64,000 bases of DNA from Leucobacter tenebrionis. GTDB taxonomy: Bacteria > Actinomycetota > Actinomycetes > Actinomycetales > Microbacteriaceae. This document shows positions 37,543-49,501 of the stretch, in pieces; position 1 is the stretch's first letter, and every line of letters begins with the position of its first letter. The notes under the pieces are model-generated. The model made no database searches and was not told the origin of the DNA. It was given only the letters and a program-made list of their open reading frames with translations. The stretch is taken from positions 124,001-188,000 of the forward strand of contig NZ_CP082322.1 of the NCBI RefSeq assembly GCF_019884725.1, read 5' to 3'. The position numbers and the translations under genes were made by a program.

Positions 37543-38523
37543 CTACATCGAGTCGAGCTCCTCGGGCAGGCTGGCCTCGGTGCCCGGGATCCCACGGGCC
37601 TCGGCCTCCTTGTCGGCCATGGCGAGGAGGCGGCGGATGCGGCCCGCGATCGCGTCCTTGGTGAGGGGCGGATCGGCGCGCGTGCCCAGGTCGTCGAGGC
37701 TCGCCTCGCGGTGACGCAGGCGGAGCTCCCCCGCGTACCGCAGGTGGTCGGGTACCTCGTCTCCGAGGATCTCGAGCGCGCGCTCCACGCGGGCGCACGC
37801 GGCGACGGAGGCCTGCGCAGAGCGGCGCAGGTTCGCGTCGTCGAAGTTCACGAGGCGGTTCGCCGTCGCGCGCGTCTCCCGGGCGCGGCGGAGCTCATCC
37901 CACGCGGAACGGGCCTGCTGCGCGCCCATCGCGCCGAGCATCTCGCCGATCGTCTCGCTGTCGCGGATCATGACCTTGTTCTGGCCGCGGATCTCGCGGC
38001 TCTTGGCCTCGATCCCGATCCTGCTCGCCGCACCCACCAGCGCCATCGTGACCTCGCTCGTGGGGCAGATGATCTCGAGCGCGGCGGAGCGGCCCGGAGC
38101 CGTGATGCCGCCCCTCGCGAGGAAGGCGCCGCGCCAGATGGCCGCGAGCTCGGGCTGCGCGCCCGTGGTGAGACGATTCGGCAGGCCGCGGATCTGACGG
38201 CGGCGCTGATCCAGCAGCCCCAGCTGGCGCGCCAGCGTCTCGCCGTCGATCACCCGCACGAGGAACTGCGGGGCGCCCGGGCGCGTGCTCGACGGAGGCA
38301 GCTGCTTCGCCTCGGAGCGCACGCCGTACAGCTCCGCCAGATCCTTGCGCACCCGCTGCACGATCTGCGGCGTGTGGAGCTCGGCCTCGAGCGCGATGCG
38401 GCCCGAGATCGTGTGGAGCCCGCCCGCGAGACGCAGAATCGTGGCGACCTCGGCGACGCGCTCGCCGGTGCGCTGCACCGGGAACCGTACGAGTTCGCTC
38501 TTCACCTCGGGAGTAGACAGCAC
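37543..38523 (-). CDS. whiA: DNA-binding protein WhiA
   Basis: A 326-residue WhiA: an N-terminal LAGLIDADG-like fold (WRGAFLARGGITAPG) and a C-terminal helix-turn-helix domain (LRLRHREASLDDLGTRADPPLTKDAIAGRIRRL). It regulates cell division genes in actinobacteria. The GTG start follows AAAGGAT. It lies 58 bp after rapZ; the rapZ-whiA pairing is conserved. Confidence 0.95.
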   Translation of the reverse strand: MLSTPEVKSELVRFPVQRTGERVAEVATILRLAGGLHTISGRIALEAELHTPQIVQRVRKDLAELYGVRSEAKQLPPSSTRPGAPQFLVRVIDGETLARQLGLLDQRRRQIRGLPNRLTTGAQPELAAIWRGAFLARGGITAPGRSAALEIICPTSEVTMALVGAASRIGIEAKSREIRGQNKVMIRDSETIGEMLGAMGAQQARSAWDELRRARETRATANRLVNFDDANLRRSAQASVAACARVERALEILGDEVPDHLRYAGELRLRHREASLDDLGTRADPPLTKDAIAGRIRRLLAMADKEAEARGIPGTEASLPEELDSM

Positions 38524-38581
38524 GAATCGGATCCTTTCGGAGAATGAGGTTGGAGAGGTTTCAGGCGAAACGGATCGCTGA

Positions 38582-39460
38582 TCACTCGCGACCGAGATCG
38601 CGGTGGCGCAGACTGACGCTCACGCCGGGCAGTCCGGCGAGGCGATCGGCGAGTTCGCGGGCCGTTGCGACTGAGCGGTGTTTGCCGCCGGTACACCCTA
38701 CCGCGAGCGAGGCGTGACGCTTGTTCTCCCGCTGGAAACCGGCCAGTACCGGGGTGAGCGCCGCGATGTAGTGGTCGAGGAACTCCTCGGCGCCGTCGCG
38801 GCTCATCACGTAGTCCTTCACCTCGGGGTCCACGCCCGTGAGCGGGCGGAGCTCGGGGATCCAGAAGGGGTTCGGCAGGAAGCGCATGTCGACCATGAGG
38901 TCCACGTCCGTCGGTGCGCCGTACTTGAAGCCGAAGCTCAGAACCGAGAGCTGCAGGCCGGGCGTGTTGTCGTCGGAGAACAGGTCCCGCGTCGCGGTGG
39001 AGAGGTCGTGCACGTTGTAGCGGGAGGTGTCGATCACCACGTCGCTCGAGGCCCGCAGCTCCTGCAGGCGCTCGCGCTCGAGGCGGATCCCCTCGAGCAG
39101 GCTGCCGGCCTCGCCCTGCAGCGGATGCGGGCGGCGTACCGACTCGTAGCGCCGAACCAGGATCTCGTCGGTCGCGTCGAGGAAGACGACGCGCACAGTG
39201 GCGCTCTCCCGCAGCTCGTCGATCACGTCCTGGATCTCGGCGAAGAGGTCGCGGCCGCGGACATCGACGACCGCCACGATGCGCGGCAGCGCTCCCCCGG
39301 AGCGGTCGGCCATGTCGGCGAGCGTCTTCAACATCGAAAGAGGGAGATTGTCGACGACGTACCAGCCCAGATCTTCGAGCGTGTTGGCGACGGTGCTGCG
39401 ACCGGCTCCCGACATACCCGTGACGATGAGGATTTCCTGCCCGGATACCTGCTCGTTCAC
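38582..39460 (-). CDS. rapZ: RNase adapter protein RapZ (YvcJ family)
   Basis: A 292-residue P-loop protein: Walker A TGMSGAGRST, DNLP, RRYESVRRPHPL and the C-terminal GCTGGKHRSVATARELAD. In other bacteria it binds nucleotides and sensors of cell-wall sugar metabolism; its RNA role in actinobacteria is not proved. The GTG start overlaps the uvrC stop. Confidence 0.93.
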   Translation of the reverse strand: MNEQVSGQEILIVTGMSGAGRSTVANTLEDLGWYVVDNLPLSMLKTLADMADRSGGALPRIVAVVDVRGRDLFAEIQDVIDELRESATVRVVFLDATDEILVRRYESVRRPHPLQGEAGSLLEGIRLERERLQELRASSDVVIDTSRYNVHDLSTATRDLFSDDNTPGLQLSVLSFGFKYGAPTDVDLMVDMRFLPNPFWIPELRPLTGVDPEVKDYVMSRDGAEEFLDHYIAALTPVLAGFQRENKRHASLAVGCTGGKHRSVATARELADRLAGLPGVSVSLRHRDLGRE

Positions 39461-41420
39461 GCCGTGTTCCCCTCGTCTGGTGCGCCGCCTGATGCGCTCA
39501 GCGATGCCGCATCGTTCGATGCCTCAAGTTTAGCCTCTGCCGGTGGGATGGAGCCGAGGTGGCTCAGGATCTGCTCGGCGAGCTTCGGGCCGAGGCCGGG
39601 GGCGGACGCGAGCTCGTCGTGGGAGGCGGCCCGCAGGCGCGCCACCGACCCGAAGTGCTTGAGCAGGCCCTGCACCCGCTTCGGGCCGAGCCCCGGGATC
39701 TCGGAGAGGCGGCTCGCGATCGACGTGCTGCGGCGCTGCCGCTGGAAGGTGATGGCGAAGCGGTGGGCCTCGTCGCGCACCCGCTGCACGAGGAACAGCG
39801 CCTCGCTCGTGCGGGGCAGGATCACCGGGAACGGATCGGCAGGCAACCAGATCTCCTCGAGGCGCTTCGCGATCCCGCACAGGGCGACGTCGGTGATCCC
39901 CGCCTCCTCGAGAGCCCGGGCCGCGGCGCGCACCTGCGGCTCGCCGCCGTCGACGATGAGCAGCTGGGGGCGGTCGCGGTAGACGCCGCTCGGCTGCTCG
40001 CCCGACTCGCGGGCGGCGTTCAGCTGCGCGGCGCGGCGCGAGACGACCTGGTGGATCGAGTCGGTGTCGTCGCGGGTCTGCTCGATGCGGTACTTGCGGT
40101 AGGCCCCCTTGGCGGGCAAGCCGTCCTCGAAGACGACGAGCGAGGCCACCACTCCCGTGCCCTGCAGGTGGGAGACGTCGATGCACTCGATCCGCAGCGG
40201 GGGCTCGTCCATGCCGAGCGCCTGCTGCAGCTCGGCGAGGGCGTCGGTGCGGGCGGTGAGATCCGCGGCGCGCTTGAGCTTGTGCCGGATCAGGTTCTCC
40301 CCCGCGTTCAGCACGGCGCGCTCCATGAGCTGCGCCTTGTCGCCGCGCTCGGGCACGCGCACCCTCACCCTGCCGTGCCGCGGCCGCTGCGCGCTCAGCG
40401 CCTCCTCGAGCGCGGGGGTGTTCTCGGGCAGCACGGGCACGAGGATCTCGGGCGGCGGTTCCCGCTCGCCGTCGTAGGCCGACTGGATCACCTGCTCCAG
40501 CAGCGTCGTGGGCGAATCGTCGAGCTCGACGTCGACGATCCAGCTGCGTTCGCCGCGGATCCTGCCCTCCCGGATGATGAACTGATGAGCCGCGGCCGCG
40601 AGCTCGTCGGCGCGCAGGCCGAACACGTCGAGATTGACGCCGGTGCGCGACCCGCTGCCGAGCACGACGGCGTTCTTCTCCATGACGTGCTCGACCGCCT
40701 GGGCCTGATCCCGCAACCGCGCCGCGTCCTCGTAGCGCTGCTCGGCCGCCGCGTCGCGCATCGCCCGCTGCAGCGTGCGCAGATGCCGCATATCGCCGCC
40801 GGCGAGGAACGAGACGAGCTCGCCTACCCGCTCCCGGTGCTCCTCGATCGTGATGAGCTGAGAGCACGGGCCGTGACAGCGGCCGATCTGGCCGGCCAGG
40901 CAGGGGCGGCCGCTCTGCATGGCGCGCTTGTAGTCGGCGTCGTTGCAGGTGCGGATCGGGAACGCGCGCTGCAGCAGCCGGGTGGTCTCCCGGAGCGCCC
41001 ACACCTTCGGGTAGGGGCCGAAGTAGCGCGCGCCGCGGATCTTCTCGTTGCGCGTGATGATGAGCCGCGGAGCCTCCTCGCGCAGCGTGACCGCGAGGTA
41101 GGGGTAGGTCTTGTCGTCCTTGAACTGCACGTTGAAGGGCGGCTTGAACTCGGTGATCCAGGTGTGCTCGAGCACGAGCGACTCGGTGTCGGTCGCGACC
41201 ACGGTCCAGTCGACCTTCGCGGCCAGCGACAGCATGGTGCGCGTGCGCGGCATCAGCGAGTGCAGCGGCTGGAAGTAGTTGGAGAGCCGGGCCCGCAGGT
41301 TCTTCGCCTTGCCGATGTAGAGCACGCGCCCGTGCTTGTCGCTGAACCGGTAGACGCCCGGGCTCGTGGGGATCTCCCCCTGGGCGGGCCGGAACGCGGC
41401 GCGATTATCGACGGGCTGGA

Positions 41421-41424
<4 letters not shown>
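39457..41424 (-). CDS. uvrC: Excinuclease ABC subunit C
   Basis: A 655-residue nuclease: GIY-YIG domain ([20 protein letters not shown]), Cys-rich region ([13 protein letters not shown]), UVR motif ([16 protein letters not shown]), RNase H-like endonuclease domain ([24 protein letters not shown]) and a C-terminal double helix-hairpin-helix ([31 protein letters not shown]). It makes both incisions in nucleotide-excision repair. The TTG start overlaps the uvrA stop (TTGA); the frame continues upstream only as a shadow of uvrA. Confidence 0.95.
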
Positions 41425-44543
<3,119 letters not shown>

Positions 44544-44574
44544 TGCTCCATCTTACGTCTGCGCGGCTGAATAT

Positions 44575-44590
44575 TCGAATGTATGTACGA
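44575..44590. promoter_or_regulatory. Candidate LexA (SOS) box upstream of uvrA
   Basis: TCGAATGTATGTACGA compares with the actinobacterial SOS consensus TCGAAC-N4-GTTCGA with two differences. It lies 32 bp before the uvrA start and about 126 bp before the antitoxin gene, so it could control either side of this divergent region. Confidence 0.55.
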
Positions 44591-44716
44591 GTGATTTCGC
44601 CCCTGGCGCATTCCCGCCCGGGTGTTCGATTCGGTACTCTCCGGGTCGCTCCGCTCGGTGATGCGGGAGAAGGTGTTATCGGATATTATTGACGCAAGCG
44701 AACAAAAGGAGTTCTC

Positions 44717-45355
44717 ATGTCGATCGCTCATCTCCCCGCCGAGACTCCGCGGCGCCCGGTGGCCATCCCGGGCCGGTCGGAGCGGGATCGGCTGACCGCA
44801 CTCATCACTCAGCTCGAAGACGATCGGCTCGCCATGGCCGAGGAGCTGCTCTCGGACATCGTCGCCCACCAGCGGGCAGACCTCAGAAGCCTGACCGGAG
44901 TCGAGGTGTCGGCGCTTGCCCGTCTCGGGGTGACGGAGGACGAGCTACGCGAACCCACCTCGTTGCCCGCGAGTCGGCGGAGTCGGCTCTGGGAGCGTCA
45001 GCACGCTGAGCGCAGCGTCACCGTCGGCGATGCGGCGGCGATGCTCGGGGTCACTCCCGCTCGCGTTCGGCAGCGCTGCGCTGCGGGCACGCTGCTCGCC
45101 CAGCGCCGCAGCGACGGCTGGCGCCTGCCGCTCTTCCAGTTCCCGGACGAGCGCGAATTGCCGGGCTGGTCGTCGGTCGCCCCCGCGATTCCGGCCGGCA
45201 CTCCACTGCTGGTCGTCGAGCGGGTGCTCACCTCGCCCGCGATGCGCCTGCGAGTCGACGGCGAGGAGCTCGCGCCGTTCGAGTGGCTGGCTCAGGGAGG
45301 GGATCCGGATCTCGCCGCCGCAGCGGTCTCCGACGCGCTGAACCGGCTGCCGTGA
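44717..45355 (+). CDS. Antitoxin-like DNA-binding protein (Xre/MbcA/ParS type)
   Basis: A 212-residue protein. A helix-turn-helix is seen around 103-135 (SVTVGDAAAMLGVTPARVRQ), and the C-terminal part (RVDGEELAPFEWLAQGGDP) resembles the toxin-capping region of Xre/ParS antitoxins. With the overlapping RES gene it makes a typical RES-Xre pair: the antitoxin binds the toxin and represses the operon. AAAGGAG precedes the ATG. A -10-like TATTAT (44684-44689) lies in an AT-rich stretch. The N-terminal 90 residues are not recognised. Confidence 0.72.
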   Translation: MSIAHLPAETPRRPVAIPGRSERDRLTALITQLEDDRLAMAEELLSDIVAHQRADLRSLTGVEVSALARLGVTEDELREPTSLPASRRSRLWERQHAERSVTVGDAAAMLGVTPARVRQRCAAGTLLAQRRSDGWRLPLFQFPDERELPGWSSVAPAIPAGTPLLVVERVLTSPAMRLRVDGEELAPFEWLAQGGDPDLAAAAVSDALNRLP

Positions 45356-46152
45356 GCGAGTATCTGCCCGAGCCGGAACCGGAGCTATTCCCGCGGCTCG
45401 ACGACGACCCTCGGTGGGTGCGGCAGATCCCCGAGGGGACGCTGATCGCGCGCATCTTCCGCGCGAGCGGGGCCTACCCGGTCGAGTGGCACGAGTTCCG
45501 ATCCTTCGGTCCGCTCGACGGTCGCTTTGATCCGCACCCCCTGCCCGTCGGTGACCACGAGGGCGTCGGCGTGATGTACGGCGTGCTGGAGAGCTCCGTC
45601 GGCGCCCCGGCGGGGGCGTCTGCAGGTGATGCTTCGGCCGGTGATGCTTCGGGCGGTCGCCGGACAGTGGACGGCGTTGCCTCGGGCGGAGATGGCGCCG
45701 CGAGGGCAGCCGCGAGTTCGGAGATCGGGACGCACGGGGCTCTGGAGGGCCCCTTCGCGGCCGCGCTGCTCGAGGTGTTCCAGGCGCAGCGGATGATCCG
45801 GCTGAGGGATGGCGCCCCCACGTTGGCGGCGTTCGAGGTGCGGCGACCGCTGAGGCTGCTCGACCTCTCGGACAGCGACTGGATCACGGTGGCGGGCGGC
45901 AACTCGGCGATCTCCTCCGGTGATCGGGAGCGCTCGAGACTCTGGGCCCGCGCGATCGCTGAGCGCTATCCCGAGCTGGACGGCGTGGTCTCGGCGTCGT
46001 CGCTCATCCCCACCTCGCGAGTCGTCGCACTCTGGGCCGGCGCCGCCGATGCACTGCCCGAGCACCCCACCGCTCTGCTGCGTCTGGACCGGGACGAGCT
46101 GCTGGGGGTCATCGACAGGATCGCCGAACGCTACGGGTATCTCGTGCTGTGA
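45352..46152 (+). CDS. RES-domain protein (toxin of a RES-Xre module)
   Basis: A 266-residue RES-fold protein: LIARIFRASG (Arg), WHEFRSFGPLDGRFDPHP, GVGVMYG, LLEVFQAQRMI, RRPLRLLDLSD and SRLWARAIAERYPELDGVVSASS. RES toxins such as MbcT degrade NAD+ by phosphorolysis; the catalytic Arg/Tyr/Glu/Ser set seems present. An insert (about 84-126) of Gly/Ala/Ser/Asp repeats interrupts the fold and is unusual. GTG overlaps the antitoxin stop (GTGA). Such toxins act on the cell's own NAD+ pool. Confidence 0.8.
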   Translation: MSEYLPEPEPELFPRLDDDPRWVRQIPEGTLIARIFRASGAYPVEWHEFRSFGPLDGRFDPHPLPVGDHEGVGVMYGVLESSVGAPAGASAGDASAGDASGGRRTVDGVASGGDGAARAAASSEIGTHGALEGPFAAALLEVFQAQRMIRLRDGAPTLAAFEVRRPLRLLDLSDSDWITVAGGNSAISSGDRERSRLWARAIAERYPELDGVVSASSLIPTSRVVALWAGAADALPEHPTALLRLDRDELLGVIDRIAERYGYLVL

Positions 46153-46207
46153 GTTCTATCGCGCGGTGGGTTCTATTTCGCGCGGTGAGTTCTATTTCGC
46201 GCGGTGA
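46153..46207. repeat. 17/19-bp tandem repeat x3 after the RES gene
   Basis: Units of GTTCTATTTCGCGCGGTGA start at 46153 (17 bp, shortened), 46170 and 46189. They follow the RES stop by one base. The rest of the gap to 46379 shows no gene. Confidence 0.9.
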
Positions 46208-46379
46208 GTTCGTGCGGCCTTACTCCTCGTACGCGCGAGGTGCCCCCGGTGCCCGGCTCGCGGTGGTCTTGTAGCTCACCACGTTTGTAGAGCGCTCACC
46301 AAAGATACGGTCCGGATTTTGGATCGGGATCGGTCTCCGAGGAGGCATCAGTGTCAGTGGTGCTCGGGAGACTGGATCC

Positions 46380-47978
46380 ATGTCTCCTATCCCCTTCTCC
46401 CCCGGCGGCGCATCGCACGCGAAGCTGCTGCGGCTCGCCTCCGACCTCGAGGAGGTCGAGCGGGGGCTGCGCGGGCTGGATGCGCGCAAGACGGAGCTGC
46501 TGGCCGAGGTGGCGCGCCTCACCGAGGAGGAGCGCGATCAGCTGTCGGCGGATAGCCGCAGCGCGGAGATGGCGCATCGCGCTGCGGCGGCCGAGGTGGC
46601 CTTCGTGCTCGGCATCGCGGATCGGAGCGCCGAGCACCTGATGGAGCGGGCCTACCGGCTGCACGAGCAGTACCCGCGCGTGCACGCGTCGCTCGCGGCC
46701 GGTCGCATCGCGCTCGCGCACGCGGTGGGCGTCGTTGATGCGGGCGTCGTCATCGACGCCGGTGGGAACTGCGGCGCGGGCGGAGATAGCGACGCGGGTG
46801 AAGCTGGTGACGCGGGCGAAGCTAGTGACGCGGGCGGAGATAGCGGCCCCGGCGAGAGCAGACGCGCCGGCGGAGACGCGGAACTGGATGAAACCCGGGC
46901 TGCCTACGAGATCGAGGCGCTGACCGTTGCTGAGGCGGAGACACCGAACCGAGTGCGCCGCCTCGCGAAGGTGATCGCCGAGAAGCACGCCGCTCGCACC
47001 CTCGAACAGCGCTTCGAGCGGGCCCACTCCGAACGTCGGGTCTGGGTGACGGAGCTGGGCGACGGCATGGCCGAGCTGCATGCGGTAGCCGATGCCGTAT
47101 CGGTCTACGCGGTGCACGACCGCCTGAGCCGGCAGGCGCACGAGGTGCGGCGATCCGAGGTGCGAGTGCAGCGGGCCGCGACGGAAGCGGAAGAGCTGGG
47201 GGCGCCTCGACCGCGGTCGCTGGATCAGATACGCGCCGACCTCGCAGTGGATCTCCTGCTGAACGGAGCGCCCTCGAACTCCAGTGGCGTCGTCGGCCTC
47301 GAGCGGCTCGACGCGCGTGTGCAGGTGACGGTACCCGCCTCGGTGCTGCTCGCCTCGGATTACCGCGAGGGCACCGGCCGCGGAGCCGGCGCCGCCGTGC
47401 TGGCGGGCTTCGGCCCCATCGACGCCGCCACCGCTCGAAGAGTGGCCGCGGTCGCGGCCGGATGGGACCGGTCGCTGTTCGACCCGGGGACGGGCGAACT
47501 GCTCAAGGTCGATCGGTATCGCCCCTCGGCGGAGATCGTCCGCTTCCTCGAGGCGAGGGATCAGTACTGCCGATTCCCAGGCTGCACGGTGCCTCCGTTC
47601 AGGGCCGACCGCGACCACACTCTCGACGCCGCCCTGGGCGGCGACACTTCGACCGGCAATCTCGCTCTGCTGTGTCGACGACATCACACGATGAAGCATC
47701 ATGCGGGAGTGAAGGTGCAGCAGCTCCGCGGCGGTGATCTGCTCTGGCGGAGTCCATCCGGGCGGGCGCGCCGGGACCGGCCGCCCTCCCGGGTGATGTT
47801 CCGGGCCGTGAAGGGAGAGGGCGATCGGGGTGGTCCTGGAGAACGATGCGGTCCTGGAGATCGGGGCGTTCCAGGAGATCGGGGTGCTTCCGGAGATCGA
47901 GGCGAGTGGGGGGATCGCGGACTGGCCGGGGATCACGGACGGGCCGGAGCATCCGTGGCCGGGGCAGGGCCCGGGTGA
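46380..47978 (+). CDS. DUF222 / HNH endonuclease-domain protein (13E12 type), copy 2
   Basis: A 532-residue homologue of the gene at 8645-10165: DUF222 helices, then HNH residues in ARDQYCRFPGCTVPPFRADR, DHTLDAALGGDTSTGN and LLCRRHHTMKHH. It differs by a Gly/Asp/Ala-rich insert (about 120-165) and a C-terminal tail of GDRG repeats (about 480-532) made by local tandem repeats, which suggests a drifting 3' end. Function as for copy 1, uncertain. Confidence 0.83.
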   Translation: MSPIPFSPGGASHAKLLRLASDLEEVERGLRGLDARKTELLAEVARLTEEERDQLSADSRSAEMAHRAAAAEVAFVLGIADRSAEHLMERAYRLHEQYPRVHASLAAGRIALAHAVGVVDAGVVIDAGGNCGAGGDSDAGEAGDAGEASDAGGDSGPGESRRAGGDAELDETRAAYEIEALTVAEAETPNRVRRLAKVIAEKHAARTLEQRFERAHSERRVWVTELGDGMAELHAVADAVSVYAVHDRLSRQAHEVRRSEVRVQRAATEAEELGAPRPRSLDQIRADLAVDLLLNGAPSNSSGVVGLERLDARVQVTVPASVLLASDYREGTGRGAGAAVLAGFGPIDAATARRVAAVAAGWDRSLFDPGTGELLKVDRYRPSAEIVRFLEARDQYCRFPGCTVPPFRADRDHTLDAALGGDTSTGNLALLCRRHHTMKHHAGVKVQQLRGGDLLWRSPSGRARRDRPPSRVMFRAVKGEGDRGGPGERCGPGDRGVPGDRGASGDRGEWGDRGLAGDHGRAGASVAGAGPG

Positions 47979-48245
47979 TCTGGGCAGGGTCCGGGTGATC
48001 CGGGGCAGAGCCCGGGTGGCCCCGGGCGGGTCAGACCTGGTCAGCCCCGGACCGGAGCCGCGGCGTGAGTATCGCAGGCTGTGTCACGAGTACCGCAGGC
48101 TGTGTCACGAGTACCGCAGGCTGCGTCATGAGTATCGCAGTCCGTGCCATGAGTGCCCCAGGCCCCGCCATGACTACCGCAGGCCGCGGCGTGACGTGTC
48201 CGTTTCGTTCTATCGGGCGTGGACAGTGCGGCATACGCTGGCGGC
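47979..48245. repeat. Gap with six 21-bp tandem repeats (48067-48192)
   Basis: Units start at 48067, 48088, 48109, 48130, 48151 and 48172. The first three are nearly identical (core GAGTACCGCAGGCTG) and the others decay. The 21-bp period keeps frames open on both strands, giving heptad peptides, but no start with a ribosome site supports a gene. Confidence 0.85.
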
Positions 48246-48641
48246 ATGACACTTCGACTCGACTTCATCGGTATCGTCACCGCCGACCTCGCAGCCTCGC
48301 TCGCCTTCTATCGCGCGCTGGGGGTTGATGTTCCGCCCGGCCAGGAGGATGCGCCTCATGCCGAGGCGCAGCTTCCCGGAGGGATGACGCTCGCCTGGGA
48401 TCCCGTCTCGACCATTCGAAGCTTCATGCCTGACTTCGAACTCCCCGTAGGAGGCGGTCGGATCGGGCTGGCCGTGCGCGCGGGAAGCCCCGAGGAGGTG
48501 GACGGCGCTTATGCCCGGATCATCGAGCAGTATCCGGATGCGGCGCACACCTCCCCCTGGGATGCTCCGTGGGGACAGCGCTACGCGACCGTGCTCGACC
48601 CGGACGGCAACTCGATCGACCTCTACGCGCCGCTCGCCTGA
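48246..48641 (+). CDS. VOC (glyoxalase-like) family protein
   Basis: A 131-residue glyoxalase-fold protein: RLDFIGIVTADLAASLAFYRALG, GMTLAWDPVST, IGLAVRAGSPEEVDGAYARI and the terminal WGQRYATVLDPDGNSIDLYAPL, which matches the second metal-binding half of the fold. Some such proteins bind antibiotics, others are isomerases; no assignment is possible. It is convergent with the AraC gene. Confidence 0.85.
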   Translation: MTLRLDFIGIVTADLAASLAFYRALGVDVPPGQEDAPHAEAQLPGGMTLAWDPVSTIRSFMPDFELPVGGGRIGLAVRAGSPEEVDGAYARIIEQYPDAAHTSPWDAPWGQRYATVLDPDGNSIDLYAPLA

Positions 48642-48775
48642 GCGTTCCCGGGTGCCTTCGCCCGTTCCTTGCTCCCTAGGCTTTCTTTGCCCCTACCTCT
48701 CTTTGCTCCCACCTTTCTTTACTCCTTGCCTTTGTTCGCCCCTACCTTTGTTCGCCCCCCCTACCTGTTCGCGCC
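48642..48775. repeat. Polypyrimidine tract with CTACCTTTGTTCGCCCC-type repeats
   Basis: About 130 bp almost purely C/T on the plus strand, with repeated CTTTGTTCGCCCCTACC and CTTTCTTTGC motifs. It covers the 3' end of the AraC gene, whose last about 22 residues it codes. Confidence 0.8.
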
Positions 48776-49493
48776 TCCGCGAGTCCTTCGCCGCAGCCAG
48801 CTGCGAGGGGGTGACGCCGATCACCCGCGCGAACTCCCTGGTCAGGTGGGACTGGTCGGCGTACCCCGCGAGCTCCGCGGCCTCGGCGAGGCTCGCCCCG
48901 CGACCGATCAGATCGCGAGCACGTTCCGAGCGCAGCACCCGTCGGAGCGCGGCGTACCCGTAGCCGAAGGTGTGCAACATCCGCCTGCGCAGCTGCCGTT
49001 CGGAGTATCCGAGCCGAGCGGAAAGCCGTGCGAAGGGCTCTTCGCGCCGGGCCGCTGCACTCACCTCCGGTATCCACCGCAGGTCGACCCGCGCGGGCTG
49101 CGCCGGGTCCAGGTCCATCCCGAGCTCCCGCGGAATCATCGCAGCGGCCTCGCGAAGCGCGCCCGGCACGAGTAGGGATCGCAGGGCGCGCTCGCCGCGC
49201 TCTCGGACCTCCTTCGCCAGCAGCTCGCTTGCGGGAAGCACACGATCCCGAGCCTCGGTCGGGTCGATCGCGAGGGCCGCGCCGGCGAACCCCGGAGCGA
49301 ATCTCAGCCCGACGGTCGGGAGCCGAGCGCTCCCGCGGGCCTCGACCCAGCGAGTGGACGGACCGGCGACGACCAGTTCGTCGTCGCGCAGGATGATGTC
49401 TGCGCAGCCGTCCGCGGGTATCCGCGCCGCTGCCCCGCCGGCCTCGGAGACCCACAGGGTGCCCAGGCCGGCGATCGCGATCTCGCGGTACAC
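48693..49493 (-). CDS. AraC-family transcriptional regulator
   Basis: A 266-residue regulator. The N-terminal 140 residues form a ligand domain like DUF6597-type sensors (IPADGCADIILRDDELVVAG). The C-terminal double helix-turn-helix has FARLSARLGYSERQLRRRMLHTFGYGY and GASLAEAAELAGYADQSHLTREFARVIGVTPSQL. The final Gly/Lys/Gln-rich tail (after 245) comes from the polypyrimidine tract. GTG at 49493 is 8 bp past the uvrB stop. The target is unknown. Confidence 0.85.
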   Translation of the reverse strand: MYREIAIAGLGTLWVSEAGGAAARIPADGCADIILRDDELVVAGPSTRWVEARGSARLPTVGLRFAPGFAGAALAIDPTEARDRVLPASELLAKEVRERGERALRSLLVPGALREAAAMIPRELGMDLDPAQPARVDLRWIPEVSAAARREEPFARLSARLGYSERQLRRRMLHTFGYGYAALRRVLRSERARDLIGRGASLAEAAELAGYADQSHLTREFARVIGVTPSQLAAAKDSRRREQVGGANKGRGEQRQGVKKGGSKER

Positions 49494-49501
49494 GCGAGGC
49501 C

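Noticed and set aside
48067-48192. Repeat array as a possible CRISPR
   Set aside because: The units are contiguous 21-mers without spacers, and no cas genes are present.
47830-48249. 139-codon frame with HEYRRLC heptads
   Set aside because: It overlaps the end of the HNH gene and consists largely of the 21-bp repeat; no ribosome site or conserved domain supports translation.
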